A stretch of 64,000 nucleotides of DNA from Eriocheir sinensis (Eukaryota; Arthropoda; Malacostraca; Decapoda; Varunidae), in assembly GCF_024679095.1 (NCBI RefSeq), contig NC_066549.1, forward strand, positions 11,221,802 to 11,285,801. The letters are read 5' to 3'. Both the position numbers and the translations under genes were made by a program. Positions 18,006-29,229 of the stretch are shown here, piece by piece (position 1 is the stretch's first letter; each line of letters starts with the position of its first letter). Below the pieces are notes generated by a model. That model saw nothing but the letters and a program-made list of their open reading frames with translations, did not search any database and had not been told where the DNA came from.

Positions 18006-20591
18006 CCACCCAAGAGAAAAAATATATATACACACAACGTTACTGCCACATCACCCCACCCACCCACACCCATACAAATTCAAGAGGAAAATGAAAAGTA
18101 TATACAGACACATGCGTTACAGCTACGCCCCCCCCCCCCACCCTCCCACAACATTCCAGTCTCACCCTCGCCCCCCGCCCCCACCCCACCACCGCACACA
18201 CAGAGGCAAGTTGGTGGCGTGGTCCGTGTGTGTGGCGTGACGGCGGTGCTTCCCGGCCACATCTCCCGGCACGCAACGCCCCGCTCCGGCCTAAGACTAT
18301 TTACTGTGTACTTTGACCCCGGCAGACTGGCGAGAATGTTTCCGAGGCTCATCATGGAGTTGACTCTGTTGGCTGGGTTTGTGTGCTCTAAAGAGATTTT
18401 ATTACGAGAGGCGCTTGCAATTACTGAATCATTATCATCCGATGCTTTGAATTAAGTAAAAACATTATATAAAAGCTATATGCGCTCAAGAGTTTGTGGG
18501 TTAAAATAATGAAATCTGTAAAGGAAATTCCAATAGTTTGCGAGCCGTTCTGGAGAAGTGAGAACAAGCGAGAAAAACACGGGGCGGCCACAAGGCTGTA
18601 ACAGGAGCGGACACCGTCGCCCGCAGTCCTGGTGTGAAGTGTGAACATCGCGCCGCGCAGCATAATGATCACTCTGCAGGGAAGGAACCTTGTCCAATAG
18701 CAGGGTAAGAAAGGCAGGAGTAATAAAGCAGGAGGACTGGCACAGGAGGGGAGAAGTAACAACCCAAGTGGGCAGTAGCGGCCATAATTAACCTCGCGCG
18801 CCCTCCCCCTACCCTGGGCCCTGCAACACCACCTTTTGAAGGACACTTAATTTTGCGATGGTTCCTAAAGTCCCGTTAATTTTCCGCGAGTGAAGTTTGG
18901 TTAAGGAACAGAATTGGATCATCACTCACCGCTGCCATCTGCCTGTTGTGAGTCCCGGGCAGTGGCGAGGCATATAAATAATGGCATTATATCAGGTATT
19001 CACCAACTGCTGGCCAGGGTGCGCCGCTCGCCGGCCATGCTCAAGGCACTGCAGCGTTCAGATCTGTTGCGAGGAGCTTCGACCACGAGGACAACACAGA
19101 ACGAGGCGACAATAGAGCGACAAGCCCCGGTAAGGCCCTTGCCACATCATCCCGGCACCCCGACTGACATTGCACGAGATATTAACACCAAGGCTGGAAA
19201 TGTAGTGGCTATGGAAGCCTCGTTGGCCACTTCCAAGGCATCGGACGTTACCAGTTGCGGTTCCATTTGGCATTTACACACACACACCGACCCAACCGGC
19301 CATCATCGGAGGCGTTAAAATGTACACGTCATTCATTTGATTCACAACTGGAGGGAGGCAGCGGGAAGCCAGTTGTTTACCGGCATCATTGCCGCAATTA
19401 CAGAGACCATTACCGGACGAGGGAAAAATGTGGGTTCCGATCCTTCCCTTGGGATTTACGATATCGGAGACGGAGGGAGGATCGACAGGGCAGTGTCTTG
19501 CACGGGAGGGTCTGCTTTATGGTCCACGCTCGGCTCACCACTAATTGGGTACACTGGAAGGTTTATGCGTGCCTCATTCGAGCTACCTGTGTTGTCTGCA
19601 GCCGTTACCGGCCCTCCTAACGCTCTTCGTTTGTTTAACTATTTTTTTCCTCACCCGCCACGGTGCACTGAGTTCAAAAGTTTTAAACATTAAGATCCAT
19701 TGCACAGAAGGAAGAAACCACCATACTTATATTTTTCGTCCTGCCAAGCTATCATCAAAAGCCACTTTACTGGGGAGGACAGCGGCTGCCAGTGGGCCTC
19801 GTTATGGTGTGGAGGCTGCATGGTGAGGTGTGTTGTCTTGTCGCCATTCCCAACATTTATGCAGATGCGTCAGCCCGAGAGGATGGGAGCCCTCCTTGAG
19901 TTCCCAGAGGGAGGCAGCCCCGTGTGGATCATTATCTCACACTCCTCGTTTTCGCTGAGGCGCCTAGCTCAGTCACAGCTAACGTGCAGCTTAAATTTTG
20001 CCCCCGGCCGAGGGTAGTCACACACCTTTCCTGACCCGGACTGAAGGAGATTTAAATGTTCTTCTGAGGGAAAGGAATTTGTTTCTGCATGCAGCACGAA
20101 AACAATCTCTTTTGTTGGGCTGGAAAAAAAAAGCGCCTACAGATCTTGTGGGAAGGTTAATTTTCACCCATGTCATTGCGAGGCTGAGGCGGATGTGTGG
20201 GATGATGGTGAATAGTAAGATGATGATTAAGGTAACGAAAATTATACTGATAATGCTAATTGCGATAACAATTATAATGATGCTGGGTATAGAGGTATTG
20301 TAAGATGTCGTGGTTACAGTGAAAAATGGCAGTATCATTCTGGGTTGTTAAGGAGTGTGATGATTGTTTTGTTTTTTTTCAAATGGGAGTGACAGAGGTG
20401 GTGGTGGTGGTGTGATGGTAACCGTGAAGATGGTAGCGACTGAGAGAGTGGCGATTTTGATACTGATCGTTGCTGTGGTGATGGAGGTGGTGCTCGAGGC
20501 AATGATGGACGCGAAACATTTGCAATGCAGAGAAAGCACAACATGAAAGTACACACAAACCATGCAACCCCCCACCCCCCACCCCCCTACC

Positions 20592-20600
<9 letters not shown>

Positions 20601-20640
<40 letters not shown>

Positions 20641-20665
20641 ACACACGCACGCACGCACACACGCG
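20601..20665. repeat. (CA)n microsatellite with CG variants
   Basis: A CA run, then ACGC-containing units, flanked on the left by C-rich sequence. Confidence 0.9.
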
Positions 20666-21681
20666 CATGCCATGCAATCAAGGAAGATGACATGCACCAA
20701 TATTTTTGTCAGTAAATGTTTAATGTATAAAATACTGAAGTGCAAATCTATTGATTCTCAAATGCCCAGAGCAAAAAATATCATAAGAGTAATAATTTCA
20801 TAATAATGTGTACACATACATGTCCATGACCAGACACACAGACAATCACACAAGAAAAAAACCAGACCAAAGTAAAGTCTCTCCATCCTCAAGTTATGTA
20901 AAATTTCAATTAAGAATTTCAATTATTTTTATGGGTGGTTATTGTAGGTATTTTTGTCTGGCATGACAGGAAAATATTATTATGGCCTCGGAGTGTTGTG
21001 GTAGCCAGGTGCAGGCACAGTCTTCTTGGGCCATGGAGAAAATGAAAAAGGAAAAAACAAAAGAGGAAAGCAGAATGTTTGCGGGATGGTAAAACGAGCA
21101 TATGAAGAAGAGAGGACGAACGGATGAGAGGGGCATCACCTTGGGATAAGAAGTAAAAAAAAAAAGGCAGACCTTCCATGCCTTACGGCCAGTGCCGCCC
21201 CACAAAGAAGCTGCTTCATTGTACGGTTTTACACTAATCCCCTTCTCCGCTTCTCTTCGTAAACCCTAGGCATGCTGCTCAAAAGCAGTAGCTCCCTGTT
21301 CCTTACAGTTCCCAAACCATCACCGGCTGTCTGCCCCAACTGCTGTGCTCGCGGCCTTTCACACCGGGGCCTTCCTGCGCCAGCTGGGCGTCGTGACCTA
21401 CCCTCGCCTCACCTCTCCAAGCTAAATGAAGATGAATTACTCTTTCCCGCACTCTGTCAGTCACGTCTGAGCGGCGAGCCACAAGCAGGGCTCCTTATCA
21501 GTATCGATCCGGCGCTGGCTCTTGCTCGGGCTTATCAGCGACGCACGGATCACTCTCTCCGCCCGCCTGCCCTCCAGCGGCCATTACCCACACACATTCC
21601 TCACCCGATAGCCTCCACTCACAAAATGAAAAAGAAGATTTCGCAGGTATACAGTAATGATGCAATTTAAATACCTCTGAT

Positions 21682-21687
<6 letters not shown>

Positions 21688-21772
<85 letters not shown>
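21688..21772. repeat. (AT)n microsatellite
   Basis: A perfect AT run of about 85 bp, self-complementary. Confidence 0.97.
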
Positions 21773-21774
<2 letters not shown>

Positions 21775-23088
21775 TAAACGTCTAACTGTCGACATCGATG
21801 AAAAGTCAAGATAAAACTCGTTTTTTTTTTTTTTTTTTTTTCGCGAAAAGCAGCACCATGGAGCGAGGATGTCTGCGTACTTACAACCAACACCTTGACC
21901 TCCGCCACATGGCAGGCGCCGTGTGTGCCCGCCACCAGTACCACCTCTGTCATTGGCTGATGGATGCTTGACGTCACACGCCTCACAACCTTGCAGAGTG
22001 GAAGTTTTATTTTTTTATTGATACTTTTTTTCTTTATTTATGGAAATAATTAAATAACCCGGAGTCAGGAGTGGTTCCCCTTTTCGCTCTTTGTTTCCTT
22101 AATCTCGGCCCCAACAATAAACTAATTTACAAGTGAATGGCTTCCAGTAGCTTTGTACCCAGCTGTCTGCCGACCACTGTTTACAAGCCCTTTACATCTC
22201 AAAGGATCCTGTAAGCTATAAAATGAAAGCCTGTATCGGAGAGGTCGTTCAATGGGCGGCATGAGTTTTATGGGATCTATATTCATAAGAGGCCGAGAAC
22301 TACTACGCCAGGTTAACTACGTGCTGAGTTGGCAGGGGAGGACGGAGGATGGAGCGAGGCCACCGATCTGACCCAGACTTTTCTTTCAAGCAGTGGTTCA
22401 GGACACCTACAGCATCGTGTTTTGATTTAATGAAGGCCTGAAAAAGCTACTCTTTATGCATCTACCAAGGTCTCCATTTTTTACGCACGTCTCCCATGCA
22501 TGAACTCCTGGGAAAACGTGAAGCGTAAATAATTATAAAAGATAACCATCTCACAAGTGAAGGAGTGAGGAGGAGGCGAAATACGGTACAAAACTGATAT
22601 AAACTAAGTGTTTTTCCTAGCAGAATGGATTGGGTCTGGTGATCCTGACGAAAGAAATAAACTTTTAATGGCGCTCAGCTGGCCGCCATAAAGAGTCAGA
22701 ACAGCAAAGACGTTCCAAAACAAATGTTGCAAAAGACTCTGGCACTACTGAGGGAACGCGTTCAGTTTAAGCGCCCCGAAGGACAGCATAATATAAATTT
22801 GTAATGTTTACTGGGGCCAGAATCACCAGCAGAGGCGGCGGACCGTTTGAGGCGAGGCCATAATTATGTGTCAATGATACTTTCACTCCTAAACATGGCA
22901 AGAAAAAAAGTGGGCAGCTCACACGGACTACGAAGTACAGGAGCCATTACACTATGCAGTATTCTGCCGCCTTGCTTACCTCGGCTTTGTTTGTCTCTGA
23001 GCCTCAAAACCATGCATGCAGGTGTAAAGGACTTTTATCAATATATCCCGTTATTATTTTTTAGTTACATCATATTGTGCAGCCATTA

Positions 23089-23210
<122 letters not shown>

Positions 23211-24984
23211 TGCACACATAACGTGAGACGACGAAAATCCGTAACAGGACAGAATTCCAAGGATAGATAAAAAAATACAAACAAAGGTTCATTCAACAGT
23301 CACATGTAAAACAGTGAACCGCAACTGAATCCCCGAGAAAACACATGAAGTCACATGAAGCATTGTGACCACTTGCAGCATCAAACTAAGCAAAAGACGT
23401 GGAATCAGCCACTCAATAAACAAAGAATGGATAAATTAAACAGCACTACCACATAAGATGTAATAAAAAAAGGCTCCTAGGCAGACTGCGTGGGAAAGTG
23501 GCCACCGCAGCTCCGCGCAGGCCGCCACACATGTGTTTAGGGGCGGCCGCTGCTGCTCACAAGGAAGCGCCCTGACTAGCAAGGTCAGAACTGGACACAA
23601 GAAGGTCAGCAGCCGAGTCGTTAGGAGGTCGCTCCTTCGTACCCCGCTCTCGCATAAAAGGAGAAGAATGAACGCTTCCCATGCCGAGTCTTTTAAGGCA
23701 TATAAAAAAAGGCTTTCTTGGCTCGCGGAGTGAAGCGAGAAAACGACATTAAATGAGCTTTCAAGAACAACCTAAGGGAAGATATGCAATTCTCCTCGTT
23801 AGAGAGAGCAACGCAGTGCAGGACAAAGGCGGCCGCGCGAGGGTCCGGTCATAATTATCGGGATCACACTTCCAAGCAACAACACGAAGACAAACAACCA
23901 ATATTCATCATCATCCCTCCCTGTGTTCTTCCAACCTCTCTCATCATTCCCTCATATTTTCGTGTTCTCGCCGCCTCTTAATGGTCAAATCAGCAATGTT
24001 ACTCGTGCATAAACTCTCCACAATGAGATGCTGCAACTATCAGGAAATTATGAACCACGAGGAGCGCCTGGCGTCGGGAGGCAGAGAGGGAGGCTCGGTA
24101 GGTAGTTCCAATTAGCAATGCATCAGATACGTGACCAGTAATCTCGCTTGTCTTGCCCCCGAAAGAGTTATGTTCGCGTCAGATCCGAATAATAGGCAGC
24201 AAGGTGTATCTAGCGGTGTTTGGTTATGCAAAATACACCGTAAATTGATACGGCCCGGAGAAGCAAGTTGAGCAGCCGTGGCCCGAGCTCTTTAAGGCGA
24301 GAATCCGGCAGTAAAGCATGGAAATGTGACCTTAAAAGCCTACAGCGGCTCAGGTTCTTTATGCGCTGACCGCCTGAAGTCGTGAGTGAATGGGGAACAG
24401 CGTTATTATACATGTTACCTGGCCGAGGACTTATTAGGTTCGGCAGAGGGAGAGCAGGCACCCCGCTGCTGTTTCAGATGTTATCCCGATAATGACTAAA
24501 AACGTGTTATTCGTGCAAGACAGTCTGGCCTCACAATGGCGGCGAGTATAAACATTTCTTTTTGAAGCGGAAAAAAAGGGTTTCTGACACGTTTTGATGT
24601 GTTAATGTTTTGGTGGATTCTCAAGCACGAAATCGCTTTTTTATCTGTTGAGTAATTCGATCAAATACCATAATAACCACGGCGGAGTCATTTATGAGCT
24701 GATCCTTTTTTTTCTAGTTTCTAGCCACTGGTCTCCATAAGAACCGGTTCCAATCTGAGGAGATAATAAAAACAAATTATTCGTGTTCTTGACGCAACAG
24801 AAGCAGAACACACTGAGAAATCAACGATTAAGGAGGGGAGGCATGCAGCAAGACCTGTCCCTTTCCTGACGTGGCGGTGAGCGAAAATATAAGCGTCGAT
24901 GTGACCAGCGGTGAAGGTGTGCCTCTTCTGTCTTCTTTGTTTCAGTAATACCACGCATGATTTGAGAGCATGGTAGGGTGAAAA

Positions 24985-25796
24985 GGGGAGATTGCGGCAG
25001 TGACAGTGTGGGGAGATCAAGGCGGGCTGCGGGGTGGAGAATGCGGCAGTGACAGTGTGGGGAGATCAAGGCGGGCTGCGGGGTGGAGAATGCGGCGGTG
25101 GCAGTGTGGGGAGATCAAGGCGGGCTGCGGGGTGGAGAATGCGGCAGTGGCAGTGTGTGGAGATCAAGGCGGGCTGCGGGGTGGAGATTGCGGCAGTGGC
25201 AGTGTGGGGAGATCAAGGCGGGCTGCGGGGTGGAGATTGCGGCAGTGGCAGTGTGGGGAGATCAAGGCGGGCTGCGGGGTGGAGAATGCGGCAGTGGCAG
25301 TGTGTGGAGATCAAGGCGGGCTGCGGGGTGGAGAATGCGGCAGTGGCAGTGTGGGGAGATCAAGGCGGGCTGCGGGGTGGAGAATGCGGCAGTGACAGTG
25401 TGGGGAGATCAAGGCGGGCTGTGGGGGTGGAGAATGCGGCAGTGACAGTGTGGGGAGATCAAGGCGGGCTGCGGGGTGGAGAATGCGGCGGTGGCAGTGT
25501 GGGGAGATCAAGGCGGGCTGCGGGGTGGAAAATGCGGCGGTGGCAGTGTGGGGAGATCAAGGCGGGCTGCGGGGTGGAGAATGCGGCAGTGACAGTGTGG
25601 GGAGATCAAGGCGGGCTGCGGGGTGGAGAATGCGGCAGTGACAGTGTGTGGAGATCAAGGCGGGCTGCGGGGTGGAGAATGCGGCAGTGGCAGTGTGTGG
25701 AGATCAAGGCGGGCTGCGGGGTGGAGATTGCGGCAGTGGCAGTGTGTGGAGATCAAGGCGGGCTGCGGGGTGGAGAATGCGGCGGTGGCAGTGTGG
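24985..25796. repeat. 49-bp minisatellite, about 16 copies
   Basis: Each unit contains GGGGAGATCAAGGCGGGCTG followed by CGGGGTGGAGAATGCGGC and an AGTG(A/G)CAGTGT end. Units differ at a few positions (ATTGC/AATGC, GCAGTG/GCGGTG, TGTGG/GGGG) and one has an extra G (25422). Since 49 is not a multiple of three, the long open frames across it on both strands are artefacts of the repeat. Confidence 0.95.
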
Positions 25797-26666
25797 CAAC
25801 TGTGAATACAACCTCCAAGATGACGAAGACGACACTACCTCCTCCTCTGCCACCCTCACCACCACCATAACCACCACTACACCCACCATCATTACCAATA
25901 TAAACAACGCCAACGCAGCAGCAGCAACGATTATGACACTATACCAGCAGCAACAACAACAAAGTGGTCCCCCCAAACTCTCCATTCCCGTCCTTAGACC
26001 CCCCCCCCCTTTGTGCCCCACTCTCTCCTCGCTCCGACACATAAACAATCCCACAACACAATCGCAGTAATTACAGGCGCGGAGGACGGTCTCCCTCGCA
26101 GGAAGCCCTCAGCGGGTCTACCTCGCTGGCCGCCGGCTGGGGACAACATCAATCACCTTCTGCGGGCACAATGCTGAGGATGGCCTGCAGCGCGGCTCGT
26201 CTGTCTGCCTCAGCCGCGCGTCATCCAGGACTCGTGGCGCACTGATAAGGTATAAAGGACACGGATGCCCATTGTCGCAGGGGAGAGCCGGGTGGAAGAG
26301 TGAGTGAGTGCATGGCCATGAGGGATTAATAGCGACGCGCTGCCTACCAACGCTGACTGGGGGACTGAGGAAGCGTGAAGGAGGAAGGAAACGAAGAAAG
26401 AGTGATGTGTGCAGGACTGGAGGAGCTAAAAAAATAAATAATAAAGAAGAAACAGAATAACAAGCAAACGAGGAAAATGTTTTTATTTTATTTTCAGAGA
26501 ACCTAACTGTATATTGTCTTGCAAATAAAACAGCAAACCCACACGGCAAGCAAGACAAGGAGATAAAAAAAAAATGATTACATACAAGGACACTGACTGC
26601 CTACGACACAAAAACAAACAAAAGACACAAAGATGGACGTAAATAAACATCGAGAGACAGACAAAC

Positions 26667-26669
<3 letters not shown>
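25797..26669. other. No gene seen
   Basis: ACC- and CAACAG-rich simple sequence to about 26070, then unique sequence with CG-rich patches and no recognisable domain. Confidence 0.6.
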
Positions 26670-26745
<76 letters not shown>

Positions 26746-26765
26746 CACCCCCCCACCCACACCCA

Positions 26766-26796
<31 letters not shown>
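26670..26796. repeat. (CT)n then C-rich then (CA)n compound microsatellite
   Basis: CT for about 73 bp, a CCCACCC-type bridge, then CA for about 26 bp. Confidence 0.95.
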
Positions 26797-26800
<4 letters not shown>

Positions 26801-26919
26801 CACTTTCCGCTCCCTGGCTTGTCTCCAGACCCTGTGATATACGGACATTCTCTACGATTTTTGGATAACACATCACACACTTTCATCAGTTACAATCCTA
26901 CCCAGGTCCAAGGGAGATG

Positions 26920-27226
26920 GGAGGCGGTGGCCGAGTGGTCATCCTGCGGGAGTGGTGAACCCGTGGACCTTGGTTCTGTGATTTTTCATACCATCGTCGA
27001 GTAGCGGAAGATTACCCACAGGCTGCACAGATCTTCAATCAAACATATAACTTCAGCGACTTCGTTCAAGTGTAGCACCGGGGGGCAGCATTGGCCAAGC
27101 AAAAGTCATATATCACGGCAGCCACGATAAATTTAATTCCCCTGCGCCACCAACGGGCTGGGGGCGCCCTAGAGCCCTTCAAGTCAGCCTACAGGTGCTA
27201 CAGGGAGAACCTAAAAAAATAAGAAG
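26920..27226 (+). mobile_element. tRNA-derived SINE
   Basis: The element starts with GGCGGTGGCCGAGTGGTCAT, a clear tRNA-Leu/Ser-like A box with its D arm. A decayed B-box region follows near CTTGGTTCTGTGAT, then a body of about 230 bp, and it ends in an A-rich tail (AAAAAAATAAGAAGAAAAAA). Loss of the canonical B box and of a foldable acceptor stem means it is not a functional tRNA. It is a single copy here. The borders are approximate. Confidence 0.6.
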
Positions 27227-27243
27227 AAAAAAATCCTGCCCAT

Positions 27244-28330
27244 ATTCGATCATGCCAAAAATATATCCTTCTCATCGCTAACCCTGCCCAGTCCCAATAC
27301 TGCACTTCTCCAATCTTGCTCAACCAAAATCCTGCCCAGACCCAATCCTGCCCATCCTTAATTCTATCCAGCCCTAATCCTGTCTAGTCCCAATCCTGCC
27401 CAGCCCAAATCCTGCCCATCCCCAATCCCACCCAGCTCCAATCCTGCCCAGCCCCTATTCCCCAGCTCCGATCCTGCCTTTCCCCAATCTTGGCCAGTCT
27501 CAATCCTCCCCAGCCAAAAGCCCAATCACACCCCGCTCCAATCCTGCATAGCCCCAATCCACCCCACTCCAAACCTACCCAGCCCCAATCCCACCCCGCT
27601 CCAATCCTGCATAGCCCCAATCCACCCCGCTCCAAACCTACCCAGCCCCAATCCCACCCTGCTCCAATCCTGCCCAGGGCCAATCACACACTGCTCCAAT
27701 CCTGCCCAGCCCCAATCCACCCCGCTCCAATCCTACCGAGCCCCAATCCTACCAAGGCCCAATCCCATCCCGCTCCAATTTTGCTCATCCCCAATCCCAC
27801 CCCCGGTCCAATCCCACCCCGCTCCAAACTTACCCAGCCCCAATCCCACCCAGCTCCAATCCTGCCCAGCCCCAATCCCACCCCGCTCCAATCCTGCCCA
27901 GCCCCAATCCCACTTCGCTCCAATCCTGCCCAGTCCCAATCCCACTCCTCTCCAATCCTGCCCAGCCTCAATCCCACCCCGTTCCAATCCTGCCCAGCCT
28001 CAATCCCACCCCGCTCCAATCCCACCCAGTCCCAATCCCAACCAGCTCCTATCCTGCCCAGCCCCAATCACACTCCGCTCCAATCCCACTCAGCTCCAAT
28101 TCTGCCTAGACCCAATCCGACCCAGCCCCAATCCCTCCCAGCTCCAATTCTGCCCAGACCCAATCCCACCCTGCTCCAATCCTGCCCAGCTCCAATCCCA
28201 CCCCGCACCAATCCTGCCCAGCCCCAGTCACACCCCGCTCCAATCCCACCCAGCCCCAATCCCACCCAGCCCCAATCCCACCTAGCCCCAATACCGACAA
28301 GCTCCAATCCTACCAATTCTGTCTAGTCTC
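27244..28330. repeat. 16-bp (32-bp higher-order) minisatellite, about 1.1 kb
   Basis: The array alternates CCAATCCTGCCCAGCC-like and CCAATCCCACCCCGCT-like 16-mers, with many substitutions and more divergence at the left edge. It begins about 20 bp after the SINE A-rich tail at 27226. The long open frames in it are repeat-driven. Confidence 0.93.
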
Positions 28331-28710
28331 CAAACTGAGCAAAATAATAAGATCTCACAAGAAAACCAAGTAAACCGTAAGCCAAATAAGGAGGTCGAGG
28401 CATCATGAATAAAACCAGAAACAGAATCTCACAAAAAAAAAGAGGTACAGGGGCAATCTATATAAAAGCGAGGTGAGACGAGGGCGGGCGAGGCAGTGCG
28501 GGGTGAGGCGAGCAGGCCCCGTGTCAGGGAGGCAGCCAGTCAGCGGGTCCCGCCGTGCCTTTGTTCCCGCGAGATGTAATTACCTGCCTCTGATTGGTCA
28601 TTACTGGACTCCATTGATTTTCATTGGCTGTAATAACGACGAGTCATCGCCTTGTCATACTTCATTATCGGCCGGGTTAATGTATTGACAGGTTAGGGCT
28701 ACGGCAGGAT

Positions 28711-28712
<2 letters not shown>
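28331..28712 (+). promoter_or_regulatory. Possible TATA box with nearby CCAAT boxes, no gene attached
   Basis: TATATAAAAG at 28459-28468 is a canonical TATA box, followed by a GC-rich stretch. Inverted CCAAT boxes lie at about 28588 (TGATTGGTCA) and 28620 (CATTGGCTG). No convincing coding exon follows on either strand, so this may be chance. Confidence 0.2.

Positions 28713-28775
<63 letters not shown>
28713..28775. repeat. (CT)n microsatellite
   Basis: A perfect CT run of about 62 bp. Confidence 0.96.
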
Positions 28776-28776
<1 letters not shown>

Positions 28777-28798
28777 GCTGAAAATTACTGGGGCTTCA

Positions 28799-28923
28799 TG
28801 TAGTAGTAGTAGTAGTAGTAGTAGTAGGAGGAGGAGGAGGAGGAAGAGTAGTCGCGGAATAATAATGATAGTGGAATAGTAGTAGAAGTAGCTGTGGTAG
28901 TAGAAGTAATAGTAGTAGTAGTA

Positions 28924-28957
<34 letters not shown>

Positions 28958-29045
28958 CATTGGCGGGGTGGGGCCAATGAATTGCTTTGTGAAAGGATAT
29001 GAGAAAATATACCGCTCACAACGCAACTCTAATAGATGGAGGCCC

Positions 29046-29079
<34 letters not shown>

Positions 29080-29229
29080 GGGTAGTAGTAGGGGTGGTAG
29101 TAGTAGTGGTAGTAGTAGTAGTAGGGGTAGTAGTAGTAGGGGTAGTAGTAGTAGGGGTAGTAGTTGTAGTAGTAGTAGTAGTGGTAGTAGTAGTAGTAGT
29201 AGGGGGTAGTAGTAGTAGTAAGTAGTAGT
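28799..29229. repeat. (GTA)n block, two parts
   Basis: GTA runs with GGA, GGG and GTGGTA variants occupy 28799-28958 and 29047-29229, separated by about 90 bp of unique sequence. Poly-Val, Ser or Thr frames in it are artefacts. Confidence 0.95.

Noticed and set aside
24210..24461. Minus-strand 83-codon frame of fairly normal composition
   Set aside because: No recognised domain, no splice context and no codon evidence; nothing distinguishes it from chance.
25000..25870. 278-codon plus-strand frame with repeated GDQGGLRGGECG-like peptides
   Set aside because: It is the 49-bp minisatellite read in rotating frames, with no start context, splice sites or known domain.
26925..27000. tRNA-Leu/Ser gene
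   Set aside because: The A box is good, but the B box is broken and no acceptor or T stem closes; it is better explained as a SINE head.
27490..28326. 278-codon Pro/Ser/Gln-rich frame
   Set aside because: It is a translation of the 16-bp satellite; both strands are open for the same reason.
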